In this document: positions 10,548-25,000 of the stretch, piece after piece
Position numbering within the stretch: the first letter of the stretch is position 1
Layout: each line of letters opens with the position of its first letter
Source: Fulvia fulva
Lineage: Eukaryota > Ascomycota > Dothideomycetes > Mycosphaerellales > Mycosphaerellaceae
Length of the DNA stretch: 64,000 bases
Reading direction: 5' to 3'
Assembly (NCBI RefSeq): GCF_020509005.1
Contig: NC_063024.1
Span: 868,001-932,000, forward strand
The notes under the pieces: generated by a model
Told to the model about the DNA's origin: nothing
The model's input: only the letters and a program-made list of their open reading frames with translations
Database searches by the model: none
Position numbers and translations under genes: made by a program

Positions 10548-13500
10548 TCACGAAAGACTAACAAACCGTTAACTACTCGAGTCATCCTTATAGGTGACCA
10601 CGCTACCGATAGAGGTGTTAACCTCGACAACTAAGACACTCTATTCCACTTTAGTAAGTAGGCTAATATCCCCTTCTCGAACGCCGCTACCTTCGGTACC
10701 TAGGTAAACGCTAATACCGACACCGTCTACGCTCTTATTAACCGCACCGTCTCCTCTTTCCGCGAGACCGCCTAGTAGGTCGAGTAAGCAAATAACTAAG
10801 CAACCTACCTTTAAGGTATTATAAACACCTTCTAGAACCTCGCCCCGTACGCCGACGATAACCGCCGCTAGTACTTCTCTAAGAAGGTTAACAACCTAGA
10901 CGAGTTCGACGGTAATAAGAGTAAGTTTGAGGCATTTAAGACATAGCTCACTATTATGCTATTAGCTAATGCCGACTACTTTCCGTAAGAGAAGGACAAG
11001 GTTATATACGTCTTCTCCCTCCTTCGGGGAGACGCCGCGGCTTAGGTATAATACTATATCAATAACGCTACGTAGACTATCGGCTACCCGGACGTCCTTA
11101 CCTTAATATAGGACCTCCGTACTGCCTTTAGTGATCTAGACCGTAGAGCTACCGCCTAGAACGCTATCTACAACCTCCTCTAGAAGAACAAGAGCTTCGC
11201 CGAGTATCTCGCGGCCTTTAACTACGACATCGGGTTTACCGGCTATAACGAAGAGACTAAGAAGAGCACTCTCCGCCGTAGCTTATTAGTAGAGCTTCTT
11301 CGAGCCCTCGAGGATAAGGACGTCGGTACTATAAGCTTCCGTAAGCTCGTCGAGACCTACTAGCGCCTCGACTCTAATATAAAACATACCGCCTCTCTCC
11401 TCGCTTCCCGTTCTTAAGGTCGTTAGCCTCGTAGTCCCGGAAACTACTTCGCTACTCTACTAGGCGCCGCCGCTCCTACGGCTCTCCCTCCCGTCTCTAT
11501 AGGTAACGCTATAGATCTTAGCGCTAGTACCGCCGTCCCTCGAGTCTAGGGCCTTGTTAACGGTAAGCTTACTCCTAAAGAGAAGCTTCGCCGTCGCTAG
11601 GCCGGACTCTATACCTACTACGGCGGTCTAGGCTATATCGTAGTTAACTATCTATAGCTCGCTACCCGTAACGCTCGTAACCCGGTTCGCGGCGCTATCG
11701 GCGCTATCGAGCCTACTCCTACTACTCCCGCTAAGTAGGAAAAAGCCTAGGTCTTCCTTATCGACGCGATAAAGACTAAGAATAACGTTTACCGAAAGTA
11801 AAGAGAGGAAAGAAGTTAAAGATTAATATAGTATAGCTAGACCTATACGACGAGACGGGTAAGGACTACGCTTATAAACCGTTCGTTACGAATGTAAATA
11901 TCGGCTTAAAGAAACTCTCTTCTTCCAATCTTACTCTTATAGACACTAGCGCACTAGGCGAGTCTTTTATAGACTATAAACTCGCGACCTCTCTCAACCT
12001 CGACCCCTAGGAACTAAAGTACCCTCGTACCCTTGAACTCTTTAACGGTACGGAGACTACTACTAGTAAGATTACTTATATTATATATACGTTAATCACC
12101 CTCGGAGGCAAGCGTATGTCGATTACTAGCTTCCTTACGTCCCTACCGTATTAGAAGTTTATCCTCGGCCTCCCCTAGTTTAGACGATACTAACCTATTA
12201 TCGACTAGACTTCCCTTACTATTAGCTTCCCTCTAGAAGCTCCTCCGGCACCTCCGCCTTCTCCGCCGCCTTAGCGCGGTCCTAAGTATACTAAGATCTT
12301 CTAGGTAAACGCCGCTACCTTTACTACTACTACTAAGTAGCCTAAAGCTTAAGTCTTCGCCGCCTCTCTCCGCGATATCGACATCGCCCTCGAGAAGCTC
12401 GATAAGAAGCGTACACCTACCAACCCTACTACGAAGGTCCCTCCTTAGGCACACTACATCCTCTACGTATTCGATACTAAAGCCGTAGACGAGCTGCCTC
12501 CTTATCGCCCTTACGACTATAAGATTAAGCTAGAAGAAGGTATAGAGATACTGTTCGGACCGCTATATTCTATATCCCGAGAAGAGCTTATCGTCCTTAA
12601 GAGATACCTTGAAGAGAACCTAAAGAAGGGGTTTATTCGAGCGAGCCGTTCTAGCGCTAGTAGTCCCGTTATATTCGTTAAGAAGCCCGGCGGTAGTCTA
12701 CGCTTCTACGTAGACTACCGAGGCTTAAACGCTATTATAAAGAAGAACCGCTACCTAATACCGTTGATTTAGGAGACGCTCGAGCGCCTCTCTAAGGCTA
12801 AGTACTTCACTAAGCTCGATGTTATCGCTACGTTTAACAAGTTACGAACAGTAGAAGGACACGAGTATCTTATAGCCTTCCGTACTCGCTACGGGCTATT
12901 CGAGTCGCTCGTTATGCCCTTCGGCGTTTATAACGGGCCTAGTACCTTCTAGAACTTTATTAACGACATCCTTTAGGAGTTCCTCGATTAGTTCTATACC
13001 GCCTACATCGACGACATCCTAGTCTATAGCGAGACTAAGGAGGAGCACCGCGAGTACGTCTATAAGGTCCTTTAGAAGCTCGTAGACGCCGGCTTATAAC
13101 TCGATATTGATAAGTACGAGTTTAAGAAGACCGAAGTCAAGTTCCTTAGTTTGATTATTACCGTAGACGGCATTAAGATAGACTAAGAGAAGATTGACGC
13201 TATCGTCGAATAGGATGCTCCTACGAACGTTAAGGAGGTCTAGGGTTTCCTAGGCTTTACTAACTTCTACCGCTACTTTATCTACGTATTCTCGGGCGTA
13301 GGACGCCCTTTAACGAAGCTTACGCGTAAGGGTAAGAAGTTTGCCTAGACCGACGAATACTAGGAGGCTTTTGACTTACTTAAAGCGAAGTTTATTAAGA
13401 ACCCGCTTCTATAGTACTTCGATTTCGGACTAGAAACCCGTATAGAGACTAACGTATCCGACGGCGTAGTAGGCGGTGTCCTACTATAACGCCGCTCGCC

Positions 13501-15797
13501 TAAATCTCCTTAGTTACCTATCGCCTTCCTCTCTAAGAAGATGATCGCTACGGAGTCTAACTACGAGATCTATAATAAAGAGCTTCTCGCTATCGTTAAA
13601 GCTTTTAAAGAGTAGCGCCCCGAGCTCGAAGGCTCTACTATACCCGTCTAAGTAAGCTCCGACTATAAGAACCTCGTCTACTTTATAAAGAGCAAGCTAC
13701 TTAATCGTTACTAGGCCCGCTAGAGCGAGTTCCTCTCTCGGTTCAACTTTATAATCTCGTATACGCCCGGTAAGGCCAACTCGATAGCCGACGCCCTTAC
13801 CCGCCGCCCTAGTAACTCTCTAGTTGATCGAAGAAGGGGCTAGTAAATCGTAGAGTAACAAGTCATTAAAGAGCATAACCTCTCTTCCGAGCTTTAAGAG
13901 TACCTATCGAACGGCTAGCCTACGCTCGCCGCTTCCTTTACTACTCTCGTACTCGCTCCTACCTACCTTAACGAAAGTGATAATGAATCCGAGCCTAAAT
14001 AATACGCCTCGGACGCTAAGGACTTAAACGACGATAAAGAGGGCTTAGTAACGACCGACGGCTTATCTAAATTAGACTTTAAGGGGTTTAATAATAAGGA
14101 GCAACCTAAAGGCATTATAGCACGAGTATAAATAGCGTACGATGCCGACCTAGACGCCTAAGAGTTAGTCTAGGCCCTTAAATCTAGCGCGAGGACATTC
14201 CCGGGCTTCTCGCTATCCGAGTACGAGCTCTAGGAAGGTGTCGTCTACTTCCGTAAGAAGCTTTACGTACCGTAGCCCGAAGGCTCTAATATCTAAGCTA
14301 AGATTCTTTAAATCGTCTACGACTCCGCCTCTAGGGGTCACCTAGGCGTAGCTAAGACCTATAAGCTCCTCGCTAGGTATTACTAGTAGCCGTATTCCTA
14401 GAAGGACGTCCGCCGCTACGTACTAAACTACGCTACTTACCGAAGAGCTAAAGCTAACTACTACCGCGCCTACGGTCTCTTATACCCTCTCCCGGCTCCT
14501 AATCGTCCGTAGAAGTATATCACTATAGACTTTATTACCGATCTTCCTTACGGTAAGACCTTTAGCGGCGTAAAGACAAAGGCCCTTCTAGTAATTGTAG
14601 ACCGTTACTCTAAGGACCGGTATATAATCCCGTACTAGAGTATAACCGTAAAGGAGACTGCTCGCTTGTTCTACGAATTCGTCTAGCGTTTTTAAGGCCT
14701 CCCGGATAGTATCACCTCTAATAGAGGCTCCTAGTTTATCTCGTACTTCTAGAAGCGTCTATATACTATCCTAGGTATTAAGTATAACCTCTCGACTAGT
14801 CTTTAGCTATAGACCGACGGCTAGACCGAAATTACGAACGCTATCCTCGAGTAGGTCCTTCGTTACTTCGTCGACTACTACTAGAAGGATTGGCCTTAGT
14901 ATATCCCTACGGTAGAGTTCGCTACTCGTAACTAGGACTCGGAGACTACTAGCTACTCTCCCTTCTATACTACGAGAGGTTACTACCCTCGTATAGGTAT
15001 AGAACTAGAAGAGCCTCTCCCGCCTACTAAAGACGTAAACGAGTAAGTAGTAGACGAGTTCGCTACTATACTCTTTTAGATCTATAAAGAAGTTTACGAC
15101 GAGATAGTATACGTATAAGCAATCTACGAGGATTAAGCTAATCGTCGTCGCTAGCTAGCTCCCTACTACTAAGTAGGCGATATAGTATACCTTAACTCTA
15201 AGAACATTAAGACGGACCGCCCCTCTAAGAAGCTAAGCTAGAAGAACCTAGGTCCTTTTAAGATTACCGAGCGTATTAGTTTATACGCCTACCGTCTAGC
15301 TCTTCCTACGAATATAAAGATCTACGACGTCTTCTATCCCGTACGCCTTCGGCCGTTAGCTAAGGACCTATTCCTAAACTAGAACTAAGACATACTAGGT
15401 CCTCCCGATAAAGTAGAAGTCGACGAGCCGGTTAACCTACCTTCTAACGACTATACCGTCCGTAAGATCCGGAGAATCCGCGTAGAGCCTAACGACGTTA
15501 AAGGGCTACCGCTAATTAAGTATAAAGTCGAATAGTAAGGTTGCCCTAAGTAGGATACCTTATAGGAACCTATCTAATATATCATCTTTAATCGTTAAGC
15601 AATCGAAGAATACTACGCCCGCGTAGACGGCCTAGAAGTTAATATCGGTAGGCTCTTTAAATCTAAGCTCTTCGACGGGGCTTATAATAGTGTATCGACT
15701 ATAATATTAGGCCTAGGCCTAGTACTGAAGCTGAACATCCTCGATATATAGAACTACTACGGCTTCGTAGGAACTTAGCTTTGTTCGGGGGAGCTAC
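10548..15797 (+). pseudogene. Ty3 chromovirus gag-pol, unit 1 (RIP-inactivated)
   Basis: Read through RIP stops, the order is: gag (about 10560-11800, N-L-D-E-F-D-G-N-K then a CX2C...H...C knuckle near 11610-11655), protease (L-I-D-T-S-A-L-G near 11938), reverse transcriptase (V-K-K-P-G-G-S-L-R near 12680; catalytic Y-I-D-D-I-L from 13004), RNase H (about 13430-13810), integrase (H-L-G-V-A near 14340, core to about 15000) and a chromodomain (V-E-x-x-G-C-P-K-x-D-T-x-x-E-P near 15527-15575). The chromodomain marks a chromovirus, a lineage that targets heterochromatin. Unit 1 has at least seven private differences from units 2-5, all seen left of about 12,425. Confidence 0.85.
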
Positions 15798-16316
15798 TAT
15801 TATAGTCTCCCTATAGAGTGTATAGAAGGTAGGGATAGAAGAGCCTTAGAGTGCTTAGAAGTCGTTAAGAAGTGAAAGTCTAGCTTATTATATAAGCGCT
15901 AAGAATTATATACCCCGTAATATTTACTACGGGACCTAGCCCTCTAAATTCACTACTCTACTAAACCTTAACAGATTCACTTCGGCTCGTAACTATATAA
16001 CTTACGGCGCTCCCGCGAGTACCCGCGACTACGCTAGACCCTAGAAGAAGCACGTAGAAGACTCGGAACGTAGGGCAGGTTAGAATAAGGTTTTGAGCAA
16101 AGCTACTAAGCGCGGCTTCGTACGGGTTAGCCCTATTAATACGGAGACACGTACTCGCGAGGGTCGCGTATAAATATCTAGCCTTCCCTAGGCCTCTCTT
16201 ACTTTCTTCGTCTTTCGTTTTATATAGCAATTATACTATACCCTTTATACCTATACTTCGTACCTATATTCTCGCTTTTACTCTTATATCTTATAGGCTA
16301 GGCTCTTGCCCTAACA
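15798..16316 (+). repeat. Ty3 LTR2 (hybrid internal LTR)
   Basis: It starts TATTATAG because RIP changed TG to TA. Its first half carries the LTR6 variants and its last 40 bp carry the LTR1 variants (CTTTTACTC and CTCTTGCCC). It is therefore a recombinant of the two terminal LTRs. Confidence 0.9.
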
Positions 16317-19300
16317 TCACGAAAGACTAACAAACCGTTAACTACTCGAGTCATCCTTATAGGTGACCACGCTACCGATAGAGGTGTTAACCTTGACAAC
16401 TAAGACACTCTATTCCACTTTAGTAAGTAGGCTAATATCCCCTTCTCGAACGCCGCTACCTTCGGTACCTAGGTAAACGCTAATACCGACACCGCCTACG
16501 CTCTTATTAACCGTACCGTCTCCTCTTTCCGCGAGACCGCCTAGTAGGTCGAGTAAGCAAATAACTAAGCAACCTACCTTTAAGGTATTATAAACACCTT
16601 CTAGAACCTCGCCCCGTACGCCGACGATAACCGCCGCTAGTACTTCTCTAAGAAGGTTAACAACCTAGACGAGTTCGACGGTAATAAGAGTAAGTTTAAG
16701 GCATTTAAGACATAGCTCACTATTATGCTATTAGCTAATGCCGACTACTTTCCGTAAGAGAAGGACAAGGTTATATACGTCTTCTCCCTCCTTCGGGGAG
16801 ACGCCGCGGCTTAGGTATAATACTATATCAATAACGCTACGTAGACTATCGGCTACCCGGACGTCCTTACCTTAATATAGGACCTCCGTACTGCCTTTAG
16901 TGATCTAGACCGTAGAGCTACCGCCTAGAACGCTATCTACAACCTCCTCTAGAAGAACAAGAGCTTCGCCGAGTACCTCGCGGCCTTTAACTACGACATC
17001 GGGTTTACCGGCTATAACGAAGAGACTAAGAAGAGCACTCTCCGCCGTAGCTTATTAGTAGAGCTTCTTCGAGCCCTCGAGGATAAGGACGTCGGTACTA
17101 TAAGCTTCCGTAAGCTCGTCGAGACCTACTAGCGCCTCGACTCTAATATAAAACATACCGCCTCTCTCCTCGCTTCCCGTTCTTAAGGTCGTTAGCCTCG
17201 TAGTCCCGGAAACTACTTCGCTACTCTACTAGGCGCCGCCGCTCCTACGGCTCTCCCTCCCGTCTCTATAGGTAACGCTATAGATCTTAGCGCTAGTACC
17301 GCCGTCCCTCGAGTCTAGGGCCTTGTTAACGGTAAGCTTACTCCTAAAGAGAAGCTTCGCCGTCGCTAGGCCGGACTCTATACCTACTACGGCGGTCTAG
17401 GCTATATCGTAGTTAACTATCTGTAGCTCGCTACCCGTAACGCTCGTAACCCGGTTCGCGGCGCTATCGGCGCTATCGAGCCTACTCCTACTACTCCCGC
17501 TAAGTAGGAAAAAGCCTAGGTCTTCCTTATCGACGCGATAAAGACTAAGAATAACGTTTACCGAAAGTAAAGAGAGGAAAGAAGTTAAAGATTAATATAG
17601 TATAGCTAGACCTATACGACGAGACGGGTAAGGACTACGCTTATAAACCGTTCGTTACGAATGTAAATATCGGCTTAAAGAAACTCTCTTCTTCCAATCT
17701 TACTCTTATAGACACTAGCGCACTAGGCGAGTCTTTTATAGACTATAAACTCGCGACCTCTCTCAACCTCGACCCCTAGGAACTAAAGTACCCTCGTACC
17801 CTTGAACTCTTTAACGGTACGGAGACTACTACTAGTAAGATTACTTATATTATATATACGTTAATCACCCTCGGAGGCAAGCGTATGTCGATTACTAGCT
17901 TCCTTACGTCCCTACCGTATTAGAAGTTTATCCTCGGCCTCCCCTAGTTTAGACGATACTAACCTATTATCGACTAGACTTCCCTTACTATTAGCTTCCC
18001 TCTAGAAGCTCCTCCGGCACCTCCGCCTTCTCCGCCGCCTTAGCGCGGTCCTAAGTATACTAAGATCTTCTAGGTAAACGCCGCTACCTTTACTACTACT
18101 ACTAAGTAGCCTAAAGCTTAAGTCTTCGCCGCCTCTCTCCGCGATATCGACATCGCCCTCGAGAAGCTCGATAAGAAGCGTACACCTACCGACCCTACTA
18201 CGAAGGTCCCTCCTTAGGCACACTACATCCTCTACGTATTCGATACTAAAGCCGTAGACGAGCTGCCTCCTTATCGCCCTTACGACTATAAGATTAAGCT
18301 AGAAGAAGGTATAGAGATACTGTTCGGACCGCTATATTCTATATCCCGAGAAGAGCTTATCGTCCTTAAGAGATACCTTGAAGAGAACCTAAAGAAGGGG
18401 TTTATTCGAGCGAGCCGTTCTAGCGCTAGTAGTCCCGTTATATTCGTTAAGAAGCCCGGCGGTAGTCTACGCTTCTACGTAGACTACCGAGGCTTAAACG
18501 CTATTATAAAGAAGAACCGCTACCTAATACCGTTGATTTAGGAGACGCTCGAGCGCCTCTCTAAGGCTAAGTACTTCACTAAGCTCGATGTTATCGCTAC
18601 GTTTAACAAGTTACGAACAGTAGAAGGACACGAGTATCTTATAGCCTTCCGTACTCGCTACGGGCTATTCGAGTCGCTCGTTATGCCCTTCGGCGTTTAT
18701 AACGGGCCTAGTACCTTCTAGAACTTTATTAACGACATCCTTTAGGAGTTCCTCGATTAGTTCTATACCGCCTACATCGACGACATCCTAGTCTATAGCG
18801 AGACTAAGGAGGAGCACCGCGAGTACGTCTATAAGGTCCTTTAGAAGCTCGTAGACGCCGGCTTATAACTCGATATTGATAAGTACGAGTTTAAGAAGAC
18901 CGAAGTCAAGTTCCTTAGTTTGATTATTACCGTAGACGGCATTAAGATAGACTAAGAGAAGATTGACGCTATCGTCGAATAGGATGCTCCTACGAACGTT
19001 AAGGAGGTCTAGGGTTTCCTAGGCTTTACTAACTTCTACCGCTACTTTATCTACGTATTCTCGGGCGTAGGACGCCCTTTAACGAAGCTTACGCGTAAGG
19101 GTAAGAAGTTTGCCTAGACCGACGAATACTAGGAGGCTTTTGACTTACTTAAAGCGAAGTTTATTAAGAACCCGCTTCTATAGTACTTCGATTTCGGACT
19201 AGAAACCCGTATAGAGACTAACGTATCCGACGGCGTAGTAGGCGGTGTCCTACTATAACGCCGCTCGCCTAAATCTCCTTAGTTACCTATCGCCTTCCTC

Positions 19301-21566
19301 TCTAAGAAGATGATCGCTACGGAGTCTAACTACGAGATCTATAATAAAGAGCTTCTCGCTATCGTTAAAGCTTTTAAAGAGTAGCGCCCCGAGCTCGAAG
19401 GCTCTACTATACCCGTCTAAGTAAGCTCCGACTATAAGAACCTCGTCTACTTTATAAAGAGCAAGCTACTTAATCGTTACTAGGCCCGCTAGAGCGAGTT
19501 CCTCTCTCGGTTCAACTTTATAATCTCGTATACGCCCGGTAAGGCCAACTCGATAGCCGACGCCCTTACCCGCCGCCCTAGTAACTCTCTAGTTGATCGA
19601 AGAAGGGGCTAGTAAATCGTAGAGTAACAAGTCATTAAAGAGCATAACCTCTCTTCCGAGCTTTAAGAGTACCTATCGAACGGCTAGCCTACGCTCGCCG
19701 CTTCCTTTACTACTCTCGTACTCGCTCCTACCTACCTTAACGAAAGTGATAATGAATCCGAGCCTAAATAATACGCCTCGGACGCTAAGGACTTAAACGA
19801 CGATAAAGAGGGCTTAGTAACGACCGACGGCTTATCTAAATTAGACTTTAAGGGGTTTAATAATAAGGAGCAACCTAAAGGCATTATAGCACGAGTATAA
19901 ATAGCGTACGATGCCGACCTAGACGCCTAAGAGTTAGTCTAGGCCCTTAAATCTAGCGCGAGGACATTCCCGGGCTTCTCGCTATCCGAGTACGAGCTCT
20001 AGGAAGGTGTCGTCTACTTCCGTAAGAAGCTTTACGTACCGTAGCCCGAAGGCTCTAATATCTAAGCTAAGATTCTTTAAATCGTCTACGACTCCGCCTC
20101 TAGGGGTCACCTAGGCGTAGCTAAGACCTATAAGCTCCTCGCTAGGTATTACTAGTAGCCGTATTCCTAGAAGGACGTCCGCCGCTACGTACTAAACTAC
20201 GCTACTTACCGAAGAGCTAAAGCTAACTACTACCGCGCCTACGGTCTCTTATACCCTCTCCCGGCTCCTAATCGTCCGTAGAAGTATATCACTATAGACT
20301 TTATTACCGATCTTCCTTACGGTAAGACCTTTAGCGGCGTAAAGACAAAGGCCCTTCTAGTAATTGTAGACCGTTACTCTAAGGACCGGTATATAATCCC
20401 GTACTAGAGTATAACCGTAAAGGAGACTGCTCGCTTGTTCTACGAATTCGTCTAGCGTTTTTAAGGCCTCCCGGATAGTATCACCTCTAATAGAGGCTCC
20501 TAGTTTATCTCGTACTTCTAGAAGCGTCTATATACTATCCTAGGTATTAAGTATAACCTCTCGACTAGTCTTTAGCTATAGACCGACGGCTAGACCGAAA
20601 TTACGAACGCTATCCTCGAGTAGGTCCTTCGTTACTTCGTCGACTACTACTAGAAGGATTGGCCTTAGTATATCCCTACGGTAGAGTTCGCTACTCGTAA
20701 CTAGGACTCGGAGACTACTAGCTACTCTCCCTTCTATACTACGAGAGGTTACTACCCTCGTATAGGTATAGAACTAGAAGAGCCTCTCCCGCCTACTAAA
20801 GACGTAAACGAGTAAGTAGTAGACGAGTTCGCTACTATACTCTTTTAGATCTATAAAGAAGTTTACGACGAGATAGTATACGTATAAGCAATCTACGAGG
20901 ATTAAGCTAATCGTCGTCGCTAGCTAGCTCCCTACTACTAAGTAGGCGATATAGTATACCTTAACTCTAAGAACATTAAGACGGACCGCCCCTCTAAGAA
21001 GCTAAGCTAGAAGAACCTAGGTCCTTTTAAGATCACCGAGCGTATTAGTTTATACGCCTACCGTCTAGCTCTTCCTACGAATATAAAGATCTACGACGTC
21101 TTCTATCCCGTACGCCTTCGGCCGTTAGCTAAGGACCTATTCCTAAACTAGAACTAAGACATACTAGGTCCTCCCGATAAAGTAGAAGTCGACGAGCCGG
21201 TTAACCTACCTTCTAACGACTATACCGTCCGTAAGATCCGGAGAATCCGCGTAGAGCCTAACGACGTTAAAGGGCTACCGCTAATTAAGTATAAAGTCGA
21301 ATAGTAAGGTTGCCCTAAGTAGGATACCTTATAGGAACCTATCTAATATATCATCTTTAATCGTTAAGCAATCGAAGAATACTACGCCCGCGTAGACGGC
21401 CTAGAAGTTAATATCGGTAGGCTCTTTAAATCTAAGCTCTTCGACGGGGCTTATAATAGTGTATCGACTATAATATTAGGCCTAGGCCTAGTACTGAAGC
21501 TGAACATCCTCGATATATAGAACTACTACGGCTTCGTAGGAACTTAGCTTTGTTCGGGGGAGCTAC
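16317..21566 (+). pseudogene. Ty3 chromovirus gag-pol, unit 2 (RIP-inactivated)
   Basis: Same domain order and stops as unit 1 at +5,769. It shares TCGTTACTAGG with unit 1 and GATCACCGAG with unit 5, so its variant combination is mosaic. Confidence 0.85.
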
Positions 21567-22085
21567 TATTATAGTCTCCCTATAGAGTGTATAGAAGGTA
21601 GGGATAGAAGAGCCTTAGAGTGCTTAGAAGTCGTTAAGAAGTGAAAGTCTAGCTTATTATATAAGCGCTAAGAATTATATACCCCGTAATATTTACTACG
21701 GGACCTAGCCCTCTAAATTCACTACTCTACTAAACCTTAACAGATTTACTTCGGCTCGTAACTATATAACTTACGGCGCTCCCGCGAGTACCCGCGACTA
21801 CGCTAGACCCTAGAAGAAGCACGTAGAAGACTCGGAACGTAGGGCAGGTTAGAATAAGGTTTTGAGCAAAGCTACTAAGCGCGGCTTCGTACGGGTTAGC
21901 CCTATTAATACGGAGACACGTACTCGCGAGGGTCGCGTATAAATATCTAGCCTTCCCTAGGCCTCTCTTACTTTCTTCGTCTTTCGTTTTATATAGCAAT
22001 TATACTATACCCTTTATACCTATACTTCGTACCTATATTCTGGCTTTTACTCTTATATCTTATAGGCTAGGCTCTTGCCCTAACA
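21567..22085 (+). repeat. Ty3 LTR3 (hybrid internal LTR)
   Basis: Same hybrid pattern as LTR2. Private differences are CTGGC for CTCGC near 22041 and AGATTTACT for AGATTCACT near 21744. Confidence 0.9.
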
Positions 22086-25000
22086 TCACGAAAGACTAAC
22101 AAACCGTTAACTACTCGAGTCATCCTTATAGGTGACCACGCTACCGATAGAGGTGTTAACCTTGACAACTAAGACACTCTATTCCACTTTAGTAAGTAGG
22201 CTAATATCCCCTTCTCGAACGCCGCTACCTTCGGTACCTAGGTAAACGCTAATACCGACACCGCCTACGCTCTTATTAACCGTACCGTCTCCTCTTTCCG
22301 CGAGACCGCCTAGTAGGTCGAGTAAGCAAATAACTAAGCAACCTACCTTTAAGGTATTATAAACACCTTCTAGAACCTCGCCCCGTACGCCGACGATAAC
22401 CGCCGCTAGTACTTCTCTAAGAAGGTTAACAACCTAGACGAGTTCGACGGTAATAAGAGTAAGTTTAAGGCATTTAAGACATAGCTCACTATTATGCTAT
22501 TAGCTAATGCCGACTACTTTCCGTAAGAGAAGGACAAGGTTATATACGTCTTCTCCCTCCTTCGGGGAGACGCCGCGGCTTAGGTATAATACTATATCAA
22601 TAACGCTACGTAGACTATCGGCTACCCGGACGTCCTTACCTTAATATAGGACCTCCGTACTGCCTTTAGTGATCTAGACCGTAGAGCTACCGCCTAGAAC
22701 GCTATCTACAACCTCCTCTAGAAGAACAAGAGCTTCGCCGAGTACCTCGCGGCCTTTAACTACGACATCGGGTTTACCGGCTATAACGAAGAGACTAAGA
22801 AGAGCACTCTCCGCCGTAGCTTATTAGTAGAGCTTCTTCGAGCCCTCGAGGATAAGGACGTCGGTACTATAAGCTTCCGTAAGCTCGTCGAGACCTACTA
22901 GCGCCTCGACTCTAATATAAAACATACCGCCTCTCTCCTCGCTTCCCGTTCTTAAGGTCGTTAGCCTCGTAGTCCCGGAAACTACTTCGCTACTCTACTA
23001 GGCGCCGCCGCTCCTACGGCTCTCCCTCCCGTCTCTATAGGTAACGCTATAGATCTTAGCGCTAGTACCGCCGTCCCTCGAGTCTAGGGCCTTGTTAACG
23101 GTAAGCTTACTCCTAAAGAGAAGCTTCGCCGTCGCTAGGCCGGACTCTATACCTACTACGGCGGTCTAGGCTATATCGTAGTTAACTATCTGTAGCTCGC
23201 TACCCGTAACGCTCGTAACCCGGTTCGCGGCGCTATCGGCGCTATCGAGCCTACTCCTACTACTCCCGCTAAGTAGGAAAAAGCCTAGGTCTTCCTTATC
23301 GACGCGATAAAGACTAAGAATAACGTTTACCGAAAGTAAAGAGAGGAAAGAAGTTAAAGATTAATATAGTATAGCTAGACCTATACGACGAGACGGGTAA
23401 GGACTACGCTTATAAACCGTTCGTTACGAATGTAAATATCGGCTTAAAGAAACTCTCTTCTTCCAATCTTACTCTTATAGACACTAGCGCACTAGGCGAG
23501 TCTTTTATAGACTATAAACTCGCGACCTCTCTCAACCTCGACCCCTAGGAACTAAAGTACCCTCGTACCCTTGAACTCTTTAACGGTACGGAGACTACTA
23601 CTAGTAAGATTACTTATATTATATATACGTTAATCACCCTCGGAGGCAAGCGTATGTCGATTACTAGCTTCCTTACGTCCCTACCGTATTAGAAGTTTAT
23701 CCTCGGCCTCCCCTAGTTTAGACGATACTAACCTATTATCGACTAGACTTCCCTTACTATTAGCTTCCCTCTAGAAGCTCCTCCGGCACCTCCGCCTTCT
23801 CCGCCGCCTTAGCGCGGTCCTAAGTATACTAAGATCTTCTAGGTAAACGCCGCTACCTTTACTACTACTACTAAGTAGCCTAAAGCTTAAGTCTTCGCCG
23901 CCTCTCTCCGCGATATCGACATCGCCCTCGAGAAGCTCGATAAGAAGCGTACACCTACCGACCCTACTACGAAGGTCCCTCCTTAGGCACACTACATCCT
24001 CTACGTATTCGATACTAAAGCCGTAGACGAGCTGCCTCCTTATCGCCCTTACGACTATAAGATTAAGCTAGAAGAAGGTATAGAGATACTGTTCGGACCG
24101 CTATATTCTATATCCCGAGAAGAGCTTATCGTCCTTAAGAGATACCTTGAAGAGAACCTAAAGAAGGGGTTTATTCGAGCGAGCCGTTCTAGCGCTAGTA
24201 GTCCCGTTATATTCGTTAAGAAGCCCGGCGGTAGTCTACGCTTCTACGTAGACTACCGAGGCTTAAACGCTATTATAAAGAAGAACCGCTACCTAATACC
24301 GTTGATTTAGGAGACGCTCGAGCGCCTCTCTAAGGCTAAGTACTTCACTAAGCTCGATGTTATCGCTACGTTTAACAAGTTACGAACAGTAGAAGGACAC
24401 GAGTATCTTATAGCCTTCCGTACTCGCTACGGGCTATTCGAGTCGCTCGTTATGCCCTTCGGCGTTTATAACGGGCCTAGTACCTTCTAGAACTTTATTA
24501 ACGACATCCTTTAGGAGTTCCTCGATTAGTTCTATACCGCCTACATCGACGACATCCTAGTCTATAGCGAGACTAAGGAGGAGCACCGCGAGTACGTCTA
24601 TAAGGTCCTTTAGAAGCTCGTAGACGCCGGCTTATAACTCGATATTGATAAGTACGAGTTTAAGAAGACCGAAGTCAAGTTCCTTAGTTTGATTATTACC
24701 GTAGACGGCATTAAGATAGACTAAGAGAAGATTGACGCTATCGTCGAATAGGATGCTCCTACGAACGTTAAGGAGGTCTAGGGTTTCCTAGGCTTTACTA
24801 ACTTCTACCGCTACTTTATCTACGTATTCTCGGGCGTAGGACGCCCTTTAACGAAGCTTACGCGTAAGGGTAAGAAGTTTGCCTAGACCGACGAATACTA
24901 GGAGGCTTTTGACTTACTTAAAGCGAAGTTTATTAAGAACCCGCTTCTATAGTACTTCGATTTCGGACTAGAAACCCGTATAGAGACTAACGTATCCGAC

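Noticed and set aside
12233..12454. 73-codon minus-strand ORF in five internal units, Arg-rich
   Set aside because: It is the reverse strand of the Pro/Ala-rich spacer between protease and RT in the Ty3 element, not a gene.
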